Of a stretch of DNA of 64,000 bases, positions 31,706 through 41,509 are shown in pieces; positions within the stretch are counted from its first letter, which is position 1, and every line of letters starts with the position of its first letter. This stretch comes from Ceriagrion tenellum. Lineage: Eukaryota; Arthropoda; Insecta; Odonata; Coenagrionidae. The translations under genes and the position numbers were made by a program. Below the pieces are notes generated by a model. The model did not search any database. It was not told the origin of the DNA and was given only the letters and a program-made list of their open reading frames with translations. The DNA is taken from contig OY720640.1 of assembly GCA_963169105.1 (NCBI GenBank), positions 62,249,527 to 62,313,526 on the forward strand, given 5' to 3'.

Positions 31706-32040
31706 CACAGTAATTTTGGTGTTTTCCGTCGATGGGAGCCAATTGTTTACGGCTTTTGGAGACTTTCTTTGTTTTTTTTTGTTTTGTTTGGAGTTTTCTT
31801 TGTTTAATTGTCTAGCCGTAAGAGCTCACTCCATCTTTGTGATGGTTTTCCATAGGTCTCCGGCGGAAACTGAGAATTTTCCAATCGGAAATCTGAATGT
31901 GTGCTTTGTGGTATTCTGATAGCGAAACATGGTGGCAGTCGCTTGTTGGTAGCGTGTGGTTTAAGAGGGAATGGTACATTTGAAAGGGGTTGGCAGAGGG
32001 GCGTAGTGGTGGGGACACATCGTAGGCGACGTTACGAACA
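31706..32040. other. Repeat end and unassigned DNA
   Basis: 31710-31780 is the inverted match of 29.66-29.75 kb. Beyond that I see no gene. The T-rich plus-strand frame 31662-31919 starts inside the palindrome and is not credible. Confidence 0.4.
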
Positions 32041-32043
32041 TAA

Positions 32044-32206
32044 AGCTAGATTCACATGAACGGAAAAGCGGACGATGGAAAAGCTGAAAGCGAATCACAG
32101 ACGGCGGAATGCCAATGGGCGGAGCTTCGACCAGAAGAACAGGCCTGTGATTGGTTTTTAGCTTCTCTGCTGTCCGCTCTTCCTCCTCGTTTTTCGTCCC
32201 TGTGAC
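32044..32206. mobile_element. Imperfect inverted-repeat MITE
   Basis: The left half 'gaacggaaaagcggacgatg' and 'gaaaagctgaaagcgaatca' pairs with the right half 'tgattggtttttagcttctc' and 'gctgtccgctcttcc'. The arms are about 60 bp with several mismatches. GC-richer than its surroundings. Confidence 0.65.
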
Positions 32207-32212
32207 TGCAGC

Positions 32213-32262
32213 TCAAGGTAGTTTGAGCGAGATAGATCCCTTGTCTTAATGGAGACCATTTT
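32213..32262. mobile_element. One-end fragment of TTAA MITE family I
   Basis: CAAGGTAGTTTGAGCGAGATAG and 'ttaatggagaccattt' match the complement of the right end of copy 1 (30855-30900). The rest of the element is missing. Confidence 0.6.
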
Positions 32263-32518
32263 CTAATCACACGCTGTAATTGCAGCAGCTTTAGGAATCA
32301 TGAATTAAACAATGCATTTTAAGGGTGCCATAATATACTTTTATATGACTGAAATTGTAAGTAGTTAAATAAAAATATCGACCTAAGTCCTCAATTTGAC
32401 TCATTATTTTCGTGTGGTTCATTGAAAACGCCTTCACTTCGGAAGGTTTTTCTGCGATTCTGAAAAAAATTAATGCAGTGACCATGTGCAACCGATACAT
32501 TTATCTACCGTGAAATAA
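32263..32518. other. No recognisable gene
   Basis: A short AT-rich link before LINE L. The 69-residue minus-strand frame 32291-32500 has no motif. Confidence 0.35.
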
Positions 32519-33168
32519 GCGAAGGCGAGGACTTTGAAGATCTGTCATCGGACCTCAACAACGTTCATTCGTGTTGCCAGAAGTGACAGTTAGCATTAAA
32601 TATCAGTAAATGCACCACAGTTCACTTCCTGCGAAAGTCATCACAAAAATGCCATACCTATACTGTGGGAGGAGTAAACATAAAACCTTCAGATACAGTA
32701 AAATATCTTGGAATTACCTTGACATCTGATCTATCGTGGGGAATACACATACAAAACATATGTGGCGCAGCATTTAAGAAATTAGGTTTTGTTAAACGTA
32801 TAATAGGAAGATCCTCGGATGAATGAGTCAAGGAGTGATTTTACTTCGCTCTGGTTAGGCCACACCTCGAATACACCGCGAGCATTTGGGACCCTGGTCA
32901 AATAGATTTAACCAAAAAAATTAATAAAATACAAAGGAAAGCAGCGCGCTTCGTTGAAAACTGCTACGAGCGTACATATACTGTCTCAACATTTGGAGGG
33001 ATTAAGGTGGGAGCCCCTAGAGACTCGGAGGGTACGCGCTAGGTTTCGGTTGCTTGAGAAATTCAGAAGTGCGGCGTTTCAGAGCGACACAGGGAACATT
33101 ATCATGACTCCTCACTACATCTCTAGGTCTGACAGATGCGATAAAATAAGAGAGATACACTGACGAAC

Positions 33169-33172
<4 letters not shown>
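32519..33172 (+). mobile_element. LINE L, 5' segment of a split copy (reverse transcriptase)
   Basis: In frame with few breaks the plus strand encodes ALNISKCTTVHFLRKSSQK (32595-32650), YTVGGVNIKPSDTVKYLGIT (32660-32720), SDLSWGIHIQNICGAAFKKL (32730-32785), ALVRPHLEYTASIWDPGQID (32850-32905), AARFVENCYERTYTVS (32940-32990) and a frameshifted LRWEPLETRRVRARFRLLEK (33000-33065). It then reaches SRSDRCDKIREIH and stops in 'cgaacagata', directly at a (TA)n tract. The missing C-terminal codons and 3' UTR appear at 40510-40691 in the same orientation. Stops show that it is inactive. Confidence 0.85.

Positions 33173-33207
<35 letters not shown>
33173..33207. repeat. (TA)n tract at the LINE L / element X junction
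   Basis: About 35 bp of uninterrupted TA starting exactly at the LINE L codons for R-T-D-R-Y ('acagata'). On its right begins the terminal sequence of element X. Confidence 0.9.
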
Positions 33208-33211
<4 letters not shown>

Positions 33212-33520
33212 CCGCTATCATTTTGCCGTCCTTACACTCTGCAACATTTTGGCATCCACCAGAAATATTTATGTATATTGCTATTTTATCGCGTATGTCG
33301 AACAACCGAGTGATTTCCGCCCGTGTGTACTATTTTGTTATACGACAACTATTTTTTTACAGGAGATATACGTTCACCTTGAATCCGTACAGACAGGTAA
33401 CATTTTGGCATCCTTTCATAACCAATGATTATGGCGTCCAGAGTATATTTTTTACATTTGATCATCAATTTGGAATCCATTTTGTATATTTACTACCACT
33501 ACGATATCATTTTGCCCTCC

Positions 33521-36010
33521 TGCGCTGTTGCCAAATTTATCTGTCATGGAAACTTCGCTCTCGCTTGTCATTTTTGCAGTTTATAGCTGCTAATGCATAA
33601 AATGGGTGAACGTGTTGTTCTTAACTATTAACTAATATTAACTAAATGTACTAAAACTGCCAAACAACGATTTAATCAGCATAGGAGTAAACATTGTATC
33701 ACTAGGAACATACTTAGCCAAGTTTTGTTGAAATCAACATCTTATTTTGCTCCTTATGCATGTATTTCAGTTTTGATTCGGTATGCTAAAAACACGCCTA
33801 GAGGAAAGCGAGAGAGGAATTTGACTTGCGCAGTCAACTAGGTAAGTCCGCGGTGGCCTATCACGCAGCACTGTGTCACGAAATCGATTTGCAGGAAAAA
33901 AATGGAAGATTTTCCCAATACTACAAGAAGATTCTTCCAATAAAACTAGCCGGTTTAAGGTTTAAAACATGGTTTATGCAACATGCATACAAATATTACT
34001 TTCACAATGCACTTGGTATTCTAATAAGGAGTTGTAAATCAATAAGTTTCCATCATGTCACATTCCACCAAATTCGCCTTTTTATTTCATTATATGTGGA
34101 AACCGAAATACGTGAAGGACTCTCAAACTGTTTTTATCATTATCCCAGTAGTCTCGCGTTTCATGTTTAGAATAAATGTTCAATTCAATTAAAATACAAT
34201 CATTTACGTGAAAAAATAATCAAAAACAGAAACACAAGCGGCTGAAAAAGGGGTCAATTAATCTTCATAAGTTAGAAAGGGATTGGATATTTGCTGGCAT
34301 TTCTTCTATCACTAAAACGCATTAAAATGTTACCATGAAATACATGTGTCATTAGAATGCTAAATTATATTCTTTTTCCTTATAAAATGCAATAAAAGAG
34401 TAAGTTAAACTTCATTTGAGAAGAAGGATGCCAAAACCCTTGCTTTTTATAAAGCCAAGGACACAACGTGTTTATCGTGATGACAACGCGATGACGTGGG
34501 CCGCGAATAAGAACTAGTATAATTACGGTGGGGGCTCAAAATTTAACTTCACTTTTCAAAACTTCCATGACTGCACGCAAAATATAACTGTTCTAATGTT
34601 TATGGGACAGCAAAGACAGGAAATATCTCTTCCTTGAAAAACTGTGGCTTAAAGAAGAATTTTTAACCTAGGAAATTACATTTTACTCTACTATCCTTTA
34701 GTTGGTCCGAAGGAAATGCTTCTCCCTCCTTTGCTTATCAAGTAATGACTGATTAAGAATTTTGATATAACGCTGAGAAAATATGAAAGTGGTTGTTAGT
34801 ACTAAGTGGAAATATTTTCACAGCATATAGTGAAGAGCTACGTCTAAAGGAAAGCATTTTTACTGGACCTGAAAAAAGGAAGATAACCCTAGGCCCTGAG
34901 TTTCAAAATATAATAAATAATGGGATGCTGAAAACAGAAAAGCTTAAGAGAGGTGAGGGACAACTTTTATTTGTTGCCCTACTGCCACTTAAAATGCAAT
35001 AGGGTGCCAAATCTCATTAAAAATCCACTTCCTGCATTAGCTTACAGACGAATTTCCTCAAAATCGTGGGGCGGGAGGAGATAATCCGGGGGAAAGATTT
35101 TATAATGGCATACGTGTTAGTCAATATAGATACTAAGGCTCTGGTAAACTTTAACAATCGGAAACTACTGCCGAGGCTTTAATAAAAAAGATTCAATTCC
35201 GCACAAAAGAAAAAAATTGACAAAAGATAATTGTTTTCGCGGTAGAGGCGGTTTTTAGTTGGTACCTTTGAGTACATTTTACAGATTTCCGGTAGAAAAA
35301 AGTTTAAAAACCGCTTACTTTACCCCCATTATTTGGTTCGTATCAACATCCTTTTCCTTAAAATCACAGTTGCTGGTGTATCTTTAGCTGGAAAATTGTT
35401 CAAGGATTCAGTAGCTACCGATGCCTGAACTTATGGATAGTGAAGAGTAATGCAGTTTTCGAACCTTATTGGCTGAAGTAAGATTAGGATAAATTGTACA
35501 TATAATTGAGCCAAAGATTTAAATACCATCAATTAAAGTCACCATTGTATGAGGATAAACATTGGAAAGCAGTATCAATTAATTCGGGTTTCACTTCTGC
35601 AGAGATGAAAAGTTTTGTCAATATTCAAAATAAATATATTGACATTGAAGGGTTTATGCAGTTTATTTCATCACTACTGCAAGATTATATTGGATTATCA
35701 ACTAAATATGCCACTTTGAGGTAAAAGCAAACACCTTTTGATTTAGAATTAAAGACTTACAACATAATTCTCAAGATCAATGAAATTTACAAATTAAATA
35801 AATGGTCTTTGTGGATCAAAATCAGAGGTACATTTTTTTATCAGGTAGCAATAAAACCGCAAAATTTGATTTAAAAAAATGTACTGATTTATTAAAAAAT
35901 TGAGTAATACAAAAACTCTCTTTGGGTTAAACAAGTATTACGAAACTCTGCTTAGTCTATTTTGCCTTTGAAATTTACTTTTATAATATCATTGTACGTA
36001 ACTAATCCAG
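33521..36010. other. Element X left interior, no recognised protein
   Basis: Plus-strand frames 33826-34170 (114 residues, starting MRSQLGKSAVAYHAALC), 34793-35002 and 35506-35724 are open but unlike any family that I know. They may be fragments of X's decayed genes. 'ggatgccaaaacc' at 34431-34443 is one more copy of the X subterminal motif, inverted. Confidence 0.35.
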
Positions 36011-36386
36011 TTATTTATAAATGTTTTGTATAAAAACTTTAATTTTTAACCACGTTTTGTTGTCAAGGACCTCTGGATAATTTTCCTTAAGGTTATCACA
36101 CTCTCTTTTTCGGGGGTATTTTGTTGTGCATGTGTTTCTTAAAATATGATGCCACAATATGTTTTTGCTCCTCTGTCCATGGGACGAGTATCCTTTTAGT
36201 TTTTTTCGAAGTACAAGGGGAAACATTAGGTGATCTGGTGTCATTCCCCTTTTCTAGCTCGAAACTTGAGAAAGAATCGCCGATTACATCGCTCATATTC
36301 CTATCATCATCATCATCTTTTTCACCTCCATCATCTTCAATAGGGATCTCATCCTTTAAAATTATATTTCGTCGAGGGCCAAGCAT
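36011..36386 (-). pseudogene. Frameshifted C-terminal Myb-like domain protein fragment
   Basis: The minus-strand frame 36386-36096 starts MLGPRRNIILKDEIPIEDD. It has an acidic D/E run (15-29), a serine-rich spacer and then VPWTEEQKHIVASYFKKHMH (68-87). It ends early in NKIPPKKRV. One base over, the overlapping frame ending at 36011 continues with RECDNLKENYPEVLDNKTWL and KIKVFIQNIYK. So a single indel in the A-rich run near 36100 splits one domain. The order W-T-x-E-x-K...F-x-K-H...P-x-K...W-x-x-I-K-x-x-V resembles a short Trp-rich C-terminal module found in many uncharacterised, often transposon-linked animal proteins. TAA directly precedes the first ATG, so upstream exons or a truncated origin are likely. 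Confidence 0.55.
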
Positions 36387-36399
36387 TTAATTGGACGTG

Positions 36400-37030
36400 T
36401 CTCCATATCAGGACGTGTCTACATATCGGGTTACCGCTGCTATCGCATTACTCATGGAGTCAGTTCTCGTGTAAAATGAAATGAAATCTCACTCTACTTA
36501 TAGAGACGCGGATTATTTTACCATGAGAGCGAAAGGTCAGTTTACCCTTCAATGCCTCATTTTCTTAAAGTAACCTTATCCAGGGAAAAGTTCAAATTTC
36601 GTATTCCCACGTGTATCGCATTACTTTTTCGTGCCTGTTTTCGATACAAATGACTCGAGATTCACACCAAGAGGACTACATACGGGAGGCCCCAGTTCGT
36701 CCCGTAGAAGCTTGATTTATATTGCCAGGGAAGTGTCTCCATATCGGGTTTCATGGCTATCGCATTACTCATGGAGGTAGTTCTCGTAATGAAGTGAGAT
36801 CTCACTCCACTTACAGAGAAGCGAATAGAGCGAGCGGTCAGGTTACCCTTCATCGCTTCATTTTTATTTTTTTTAGTGGCCTTCACCAGGTAAACGTTTA
36901 AATTTCGCGTCCCACGTCTATTGCATTACTTTTTCGTGGCTGTTTTCGATACTAATGACTCGAGATTCACACCAAGAGGACTACATACGGGAGGCCCCAA
37001 TTCGTCCCGTAGAAGCTTGATTTATGCTGC
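36400..37030 (+). repeat. Two-copy tandem duplication, about 310-bp unit
   Basis: Unit 1 (36400-36722) and unit 2 (36728-37030) share 'tatcgcattactcatggag', 'gagattcacaccaagaggac' and 'tacatacgggaggccccagt' and end 'gtcccgtagaagcttgattt'. They differ by scattered substitutions and small indels. No coding role is visible. The unit sits between the pseudogene and the nested transposon. Confidence 0.82.
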
Positions 37031-37039
37031 CAATTTGGG

Positions 37040-37376
37040 CATATTTTAATTGTTTTTTTATTTCTGCAGTGGGGCGATGAGTGCAAAGCGATCCATTTAT
37101 TTTCAAATTATAAAACAGGGTATTTAGACTCGCAACGAAGAGCTTTGCAAATTTATGAATTCGATAGATTATATCATCATGAATGTAAATTTTGGTTAAC
37201 AGCCCTTTTCAATGTGCATTGGGTGACAGCAGATCTAGCGGTCGATTGGAGGATATTTAAATATTCGTCATTCACCCCCTCATTACACCCCGTGAGATAC
37301 CATGCGGAATTGACGTTGACGAGAACAGAAAAAAATTTTCTGGAAAATGTTGCTAAAAAAAAGTATCTAACAATTT
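37040..37376. other. Left flank of the nested transposon
   Basis: The plus-strand frame 37145-37438 (97 residues) runs across the left terminus of the 1.7-kb transposon, so it is not a native gene. Its first part (MQIYEFDRLYHHECKFWLTA) has no recognised motif. Confidence 0.35.
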
Positions 37377-37833
37377 CCCTGGCGAAAATGAAGGAGGCTG
37401 ATAACGCTGCTGGAGTGCGTTTACAGGTGTTCTTTTAACGTTCCTGTGCGTTCTTTGGCGTTTTCATAGCGTTTGTCGGTGTTCATTCACGTTAATCTGT
37501 GTTTCCGTCACTGTTCTCATGCGTTCGTAAACGCTGTTCCGACGACCTAGGTCTGAAACGCTCGGAGAACGCCTCCTGAGAGTGTTTGCCTTTCTGTTCT
37601 GGAACACTCAAGAACGCAATCTGACTGGGCTGTTTTGGAATGCAGATGAACACCCGAGAAAACGCCTACTGAGAGTTTGCATTTATGTTCTGGAACACTC
37701 AAGAACGCTGTCCGACTGAGCTCTTATGGATCGCAGATGAACGCTGCCGAGAATGTTTTGAAACATGTTGGAACGCTCCAAAAGCCATAACGCAGTATTA
37801 CCATTTTGATTGCAAATTCATTGTGAGAATAAG

Positions 37834-38176
37834 TACAACTCTACTAACAAATCCATTGTGAAAATAAGCTTCTGAGAAATAACAAAGTGCACCCAATCCT
37901 CAAAGATCAATATCTAATAGACATCTAATGGATATCTTTTAGCGGTTCATCTTCATCTGTGCATTTATTGAAAACACAGCCATTTTCTTTCTGGTGGTAC
38001 AACTCTACTAACTACAATTCTACTAACAAATCCATTGTGAAAATAAGCTTCTGAGAAATAACAAAGTGCACCAAATCCTCAAAGATCAATATCTAATAGA
38101 CATCTAATGGATATCTTTTAGCGGTTCATCTTCATCTGTGCATTTATTGAAAACACAGCCGTTTTCTTTCTGGTGG
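37834..38176 (+). repeat. Tandem duplication of about 165-180 bp
   Basis: 37834-37997 and 37998-38176 both run from 'tacaactctactaac' to 'tttctttctggtgg' and are almost identical. The second has about 14 extra bases near its start. It lies inside the 1.7-kb transposon and looks recent. Confidence 0.9.
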
Positions 38177-38594
38177 TCTTCAAGTGAATAAATGCATCCC
38201 TTCTATTTCTTTGTGCCAACCCACACAGCACAAAAATCCAAATCCGTCGCTTGCGAGCCGTGTATACCGGGTGTCTAGTTTCCCAAATGCATATTCAATA
38301 TTAATAATAAATTAATAATAGCATCCATAGTGTGGCCTAACGCGGCATGAAAATTGGTTCAATCTTATTTCTTTCTCAATTCTACTTCGAAATAATGTAT
38401 ATTAGAACGCCAATAATAATGTGTTATAAAGAAAAGCCGTATAAGCATCCCTGACGTCAGATATGAGCTTAAAATCATCAGCCTTAGGTAATAAACGTCA
38501 GCTATGTTGAAATTGCGTACTAAGAGCAGAGCCATCTCTAACGAAGCGACTACACTCTTTATAAAGCATAAAATACACTTTGTCATTCCAGATA

Positions 38595-38665
38595 TGAAAT
38601 AGTGTAGTGGTAGAGTGTAGTTTAACTGCGTAAAAGGTCGTAAGTTCAAATCCACTAGCCAGTAA
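38595..38665 (+). other. tRNA-like segment inside the transposon
   Basis: An A-box-like TAGTGTAGTGGTAGAG (38600-38615) and a B-box-like AGTTCAAATCC (38643-38653) are tRNA-spaced, but no cloverleaf closes. This may be a captured SINE head. Confidence 0.35.
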
Positions 38666-39084
38666 GAATTTATACGATGCATATGTTCACTGTTGTACGA
38701 AGTTATAAAATAATAACTTCAAAGGTCTTTAATGGCACAAAGTTTTTCTTTTTAAATTTTTATGATGACAAATTCCTAAATTCCTAGATGAGTGCCTAAC
38801 GTTCATATTAAATTATGTTGATGAACGCTCTCAACACCCTAGACAGGATTTTCTGAAATGCACGTAAACGCTCTGAAACGCTGAAGATTGTGACTCGCAG
38901 GGCGTTCACGAACACTCGAGAACGTTGCTAAACGCTCTGTAGAGTGTTTGAAAACACTCCAAGGCGTTCACATTTACGCTCGAGAATACACTGGGATGGT
39001 GTTCTTAGCGCGTTCTTCGCAATTTATGAACACCTCCGTGGTTCGTTCCTAAACGCTCAGAATACGCTCTCATTTTCGCCAGGG

Positions 39085-39885
39085 TTTTGTCGACATGCAA
39101 TTACTTTCAAATTCGGTTTTTCAAAGTTTTTGTCTCTTCCATAATAGAAAAATAGAATTATATACGGAAAAATCATATTTAAACGAGCAGCAAATGTTGA
39201 AATAATAATCCATTCTTTCCATATTGCTTGAAATACTGATAAAAACTAAATATTTGTTTCATCTCAGAAATACTACCATCGTTCATTACATTAATTGTTA
39301 ACTAAAAACGAAGTATTCGCATTTAACTAGTCGAGAAAATCTGCGAGTGGTTACAAGTACAAGTTTGAGAGCAAAGGTACTGTATTATACTTTTTGTCGA
39401 AGGTAGAGGTAGTTTAAAGAAAGAATTAGTCGTATTCTAGCATTATTCTTGAATTTCCGCACAAAGTATTAATATAAAAAAGGTGGCTTTCCAGATACAC
39501 AATCCATTATTTTTCTGCTTAATCACCTGAAAGAGTTATTCTTGCGCCAGCCTGATGCGGTCCCATGATAACAATAATTTTGTTGTTGAAATTACCGTTG
39601 CGCAAGTCCACTTAATTGGCTTTGGACCAAGTAAAAACTGGAGCGGTAGCGCCGGATGACAAGAACTCCGCTACCACGCACTCCACCGAGGTATCAAAAC
39701 TCGGCAGAGTCTTGGGTGAGAGAATTACAGAAAGCCGCGAGGCAGAGCGATGTTGCCAAACCGAGGACGCCACTTGCTGCTCAGACTGAACGGAGATAAC
39801 CGCGACCAAGTTATACGCCGCAGTCAGCGCCACTCGACCCGGAATTATGCCGAACTAACAATATACGAAATTTGCACATACTGCC
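39085..39885. other. Element X right interior
   Basis: 39600-39850 is GC-richer ('gagcggtagcgccgg', 'ccgcagtcagcgcc') with both strands open for 60-70 codons. No recognised product. Confidence 0.35.
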
Positions 39886-40059
39886 GACAATTTGGCGTCC
39901 ATACTAATTTTCGGAAATGGGATCTACATGATGTAAATAGTCGATTCCAGTGATTTTTACACGTTTGTAATCCGGCGTCCGGTATACGGCAGCCAAATTA
40001 CACTCGGACGCCAGATCAAATGCAACTTGCTCATTAACGGGTGCCAAAATGATAGCGGG

Positions 40060-40061
<2 letters not shown>

Positions 40062-40146
<85 letters not shown>

Positions 40147-40386
40147 CAGAAAGGTAGAAAGAAAGTGGATAGGAACACACAAAATTTTTTTTTTTTTAAT
40201 TTAATTTTTAAATGGACCGGGAATTGAACCACGGACCTTTGGATGTCGCGTCCACTGCTCAGACCACCGAGCTACCCAGTCTACACAGAAACCACTGGAA
40301 TCGGCGGGGGTTTATGACCCATCTTCACACCACCATTGTCTTTGTAAATTTTGTGTGTTCCTATCCACTTTCTTTCTACCTTTCTG

Positions 40387-40458
<72 letters not shown>
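40062..40458. repeat. Second hairpin embedded in (TA)n
   Basis: (TA)n fills 40062-40140 and 40393-40458. The arms 40141-40187 (TTTATACAGAAAGGTAGAAA and 27 more bases) and 40346-40392 are perfect inverted copies over 47 bp. The 158-base loop holds a poly-T run and a minus-strand tRNA-like sequence. The architecture matches 21168-21553, but the arm sequence is different. Confidence 0.88.
40206..40285 (-). mobile_element. tRNA-derived sequence in the hairpin loop
   Basis: On the minus strand: A box GGGTAGCTCGGTGGTCTGAG (near 40260-40279) and B box GTGGTTCAATTCCCG (near 40209-40223), tRNA-spaced. The would-be anticodon loop CGCGACA lacks U33 and the T stem has mismatches, so it is a SINE-like pseudo-tRNA, not a tRNA gene. 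Confidence 0.6.
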
Positions 40459-40461
<3 letters not shown>

Positions 40462-40481
40462 CCCTATACCATTTCACCTCC

Positions 40482-40487
<6 letters not shown>

Positions 40488-40513
<26 letters not shown>
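40488..40513. repeat. Third (TA)n piece at the LINE L junction
   Basis: A 26-bp TA run that ends exactly at 'caagaactcgttctttccg', the LINE L codons that follow the 33172 break. The 29 bases to its left (40459-40487) include 'ccatttcacctcccaa', a LINE L 3' UTR phrase. Confidence 0.8.
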
Positions 40514-40515
<2 letters not shown>

Positions 40516-40691
40516 AGAACTCGTTCTTTCCGCGCACAATAAACGATCACAACAAAAACTGAGCTCCACTAAATACACTCCTATAATACATGTCACCATT
40601 TCACCTCCCAAAAACTTACATCTTTACACGGCGGGTAGCCTAACACCCCCTGCCACACGCCCATGTGGTGGCTCGCAGGGTATTATGTAGC
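40510..40691 (+). mobile_element. LINE L, 3' segment of the split copy
   Basis: 'acaagaactcgttctttccg' starts the C-terminal codons. The 3' UTR follows with 'tgagctccactaaatacact' and 'accatttcacctcccaaaaa' and the terminal hairpin region 'ccacacgcccatgtggtggc', ending 'gcagggtattatgtag' at 40691. It is colinear with, and complementary in content to, 32519-33172. Confidence 0.8.
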
Positions 40692-40692
40692 C

Positions 40693-40850
40693 TCCAAAGC
40701 TCTAGGGGCTCCCACCTTAATCCCTGTAACAGTTGGAGACATTATATATTCACTCGTAGCAGTTTTTAACGAATAGTGCAGCTTTGTATTCTATTTTTTT
40801 GTGAAATCTTTTTGAACAGAGTCCCAAATGCTAACGGAGTATTCTGCGCA
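40693..40850 (-). mobile_element. LINE L fragment, opposite orientation
   Basis: Complemented, it reads EYSVSIWDSVQKDF, then a broken KLLRVNI and LRWEPLEL, the same region as 32.87-33.02 kb. It starts one base after the 3' end of the plus copy and lacks its own 3' end. Confidence 0.75.
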
Positions 40851-41505
40851 CCTGCCACCATGTTTCTCTACTACTACGATAACCTGGCTCACTCGAGCCT
40901 CAACTTCCCGAGCCTCCTTTTTCTCTACCGCTTCACTTGAGGCGAAGCCTTCGACCGTGCGAGCGCAAGTCGGATTGACCTTGTTATACGTACCAGCGAT
41001 GCCGAGATATAAAAAGGGGAAATACCCAACGGTTCCGAGAAGGAACTCGGAAAACGCTCTCCGCGGTACTCGTGATGCCATTGGCGTGCCTGCAGACACA
41101 AAAGCGAGCGAGCCCCCTGATGTAATTTCTCGGAACGATTCCTTCATTCGAAGCTCGCCCACATTTTGGCCACAAGGTCGCCGCTGCGAGATCATTTACA
41201 TTTATTACGTCCGCGGTTGGAAAATCGATTATACATGCAATGAATGCCTCGAAATCAGGCGATCGATCTCTACAGGGGAGATCTGATGATCACAAATGAT
41301 AATTTCCGAGCACCAACCGCTTCCCCGAAGGCAACGCTCTATTTTATTTTTCGTTTTAGTGTACTCCTTAGCAACATTCCCATACAGAGGACAGCGTGTT
41401 GCTAAAGATGATTGCAGCGGTAATGGTAAGGAAATTGATTGAATATTTGGGGAGGCGACCGACAGCTAAGGGGACAGTCATTTGCGCCGTAGGGGACAGG
41501 TCAGG
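40851..41505. other. GC-richer island of unknown nature
   Basis: Both strands have long frames (40828-41286 plus, 40791-41195 minus), which is expected from the composition. The minus frame visibly fuses into LINE L. No domain was recognised. Position 41443-41492 ('atatttggggaggcgacc', 'cagctaag', 'tcatttgcgccgt') recurs at 58728-58768. Confidence 0.4.
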
Positions 41506-41509
41506 GAGA

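Larger units (their letters stand above)
37377..39084. mobile_element. 1.7-kb non-autonomous transposon with AACGC subterminal arrays
   Basis: The inverted termini are CCCTGGCGAAAATGA (37377-37391 and, complemented, 39070-39084), each flanked by TTT, which fits a 3-bp target duplication. Just inside, AACGC or its complement GCGTT occurs about 15 times in 37397-37800 and about 8 times in 38820-39070, usually in an AAACGCT or GAACGCT context. CACTA/EnSpm-type elements combine short CCCTG- or CACTA-like ends, 3-bp duplications and dense subterminal repeats bound by transposase, so I infer that class. No transposase is present. Confidence 0.75.
33208..40061. mobile_element. Candidate 6.85-kb element X with 17-bp inverted ends in (TA)n
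   Basis: The left end is cATCCCGCTATCATTTTGCC (33208-33227). The right end, complemented, reads ATCCCGCTATCATTTTGGC (up to 40061). Both directly touch (TA)n tracts. Subterminal motifs of the type ATTTTGGCRTCC recur at 33242, 33395, 33438 and 33507, and on the right side as GGCGTCC or its complement at 39890-40045. Outside the flanking tracts are the two halves of one LINE L copy. Inside lie a frameshifted minus-strand domain (36.0-36.4 kb), a tandem duplication (36.4-37.0 kb) and a 1.7-kb younger transposon. I cannot name the superfamily. TA-tract insertion and TIRs suggest a DNA transposon, with no recognised transposase. Confidence 0.6.

Noticed and set aside
36301..36320. (TCA)n microsatellite
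   Set aside because: Only a short run encoding the aspartate tract of the pseudogene, not a separate feature.
37397..39070. AACGC arrays considered as a CRISPR-like or satellite array
   Set aside because: The spacing is irregular, both orientations are mixed and there is no constant repeat/spacer length. They also sit just inside inverted termini, which fits subterminal transposase sites better.
40206..40285. tRNA gene call in the hairpin loop
   Set aside because: The anticodon loop lacks U33 and the T stem is mismatched. Treated as SINE-like.
40828..41286. 152-residue plus-strand ORF in the GC-rich island
   Set aside because: A nearly coextensive frame is open on the other strand and runs into LINE L. 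Its openness is explained by GC content and there is no domain.
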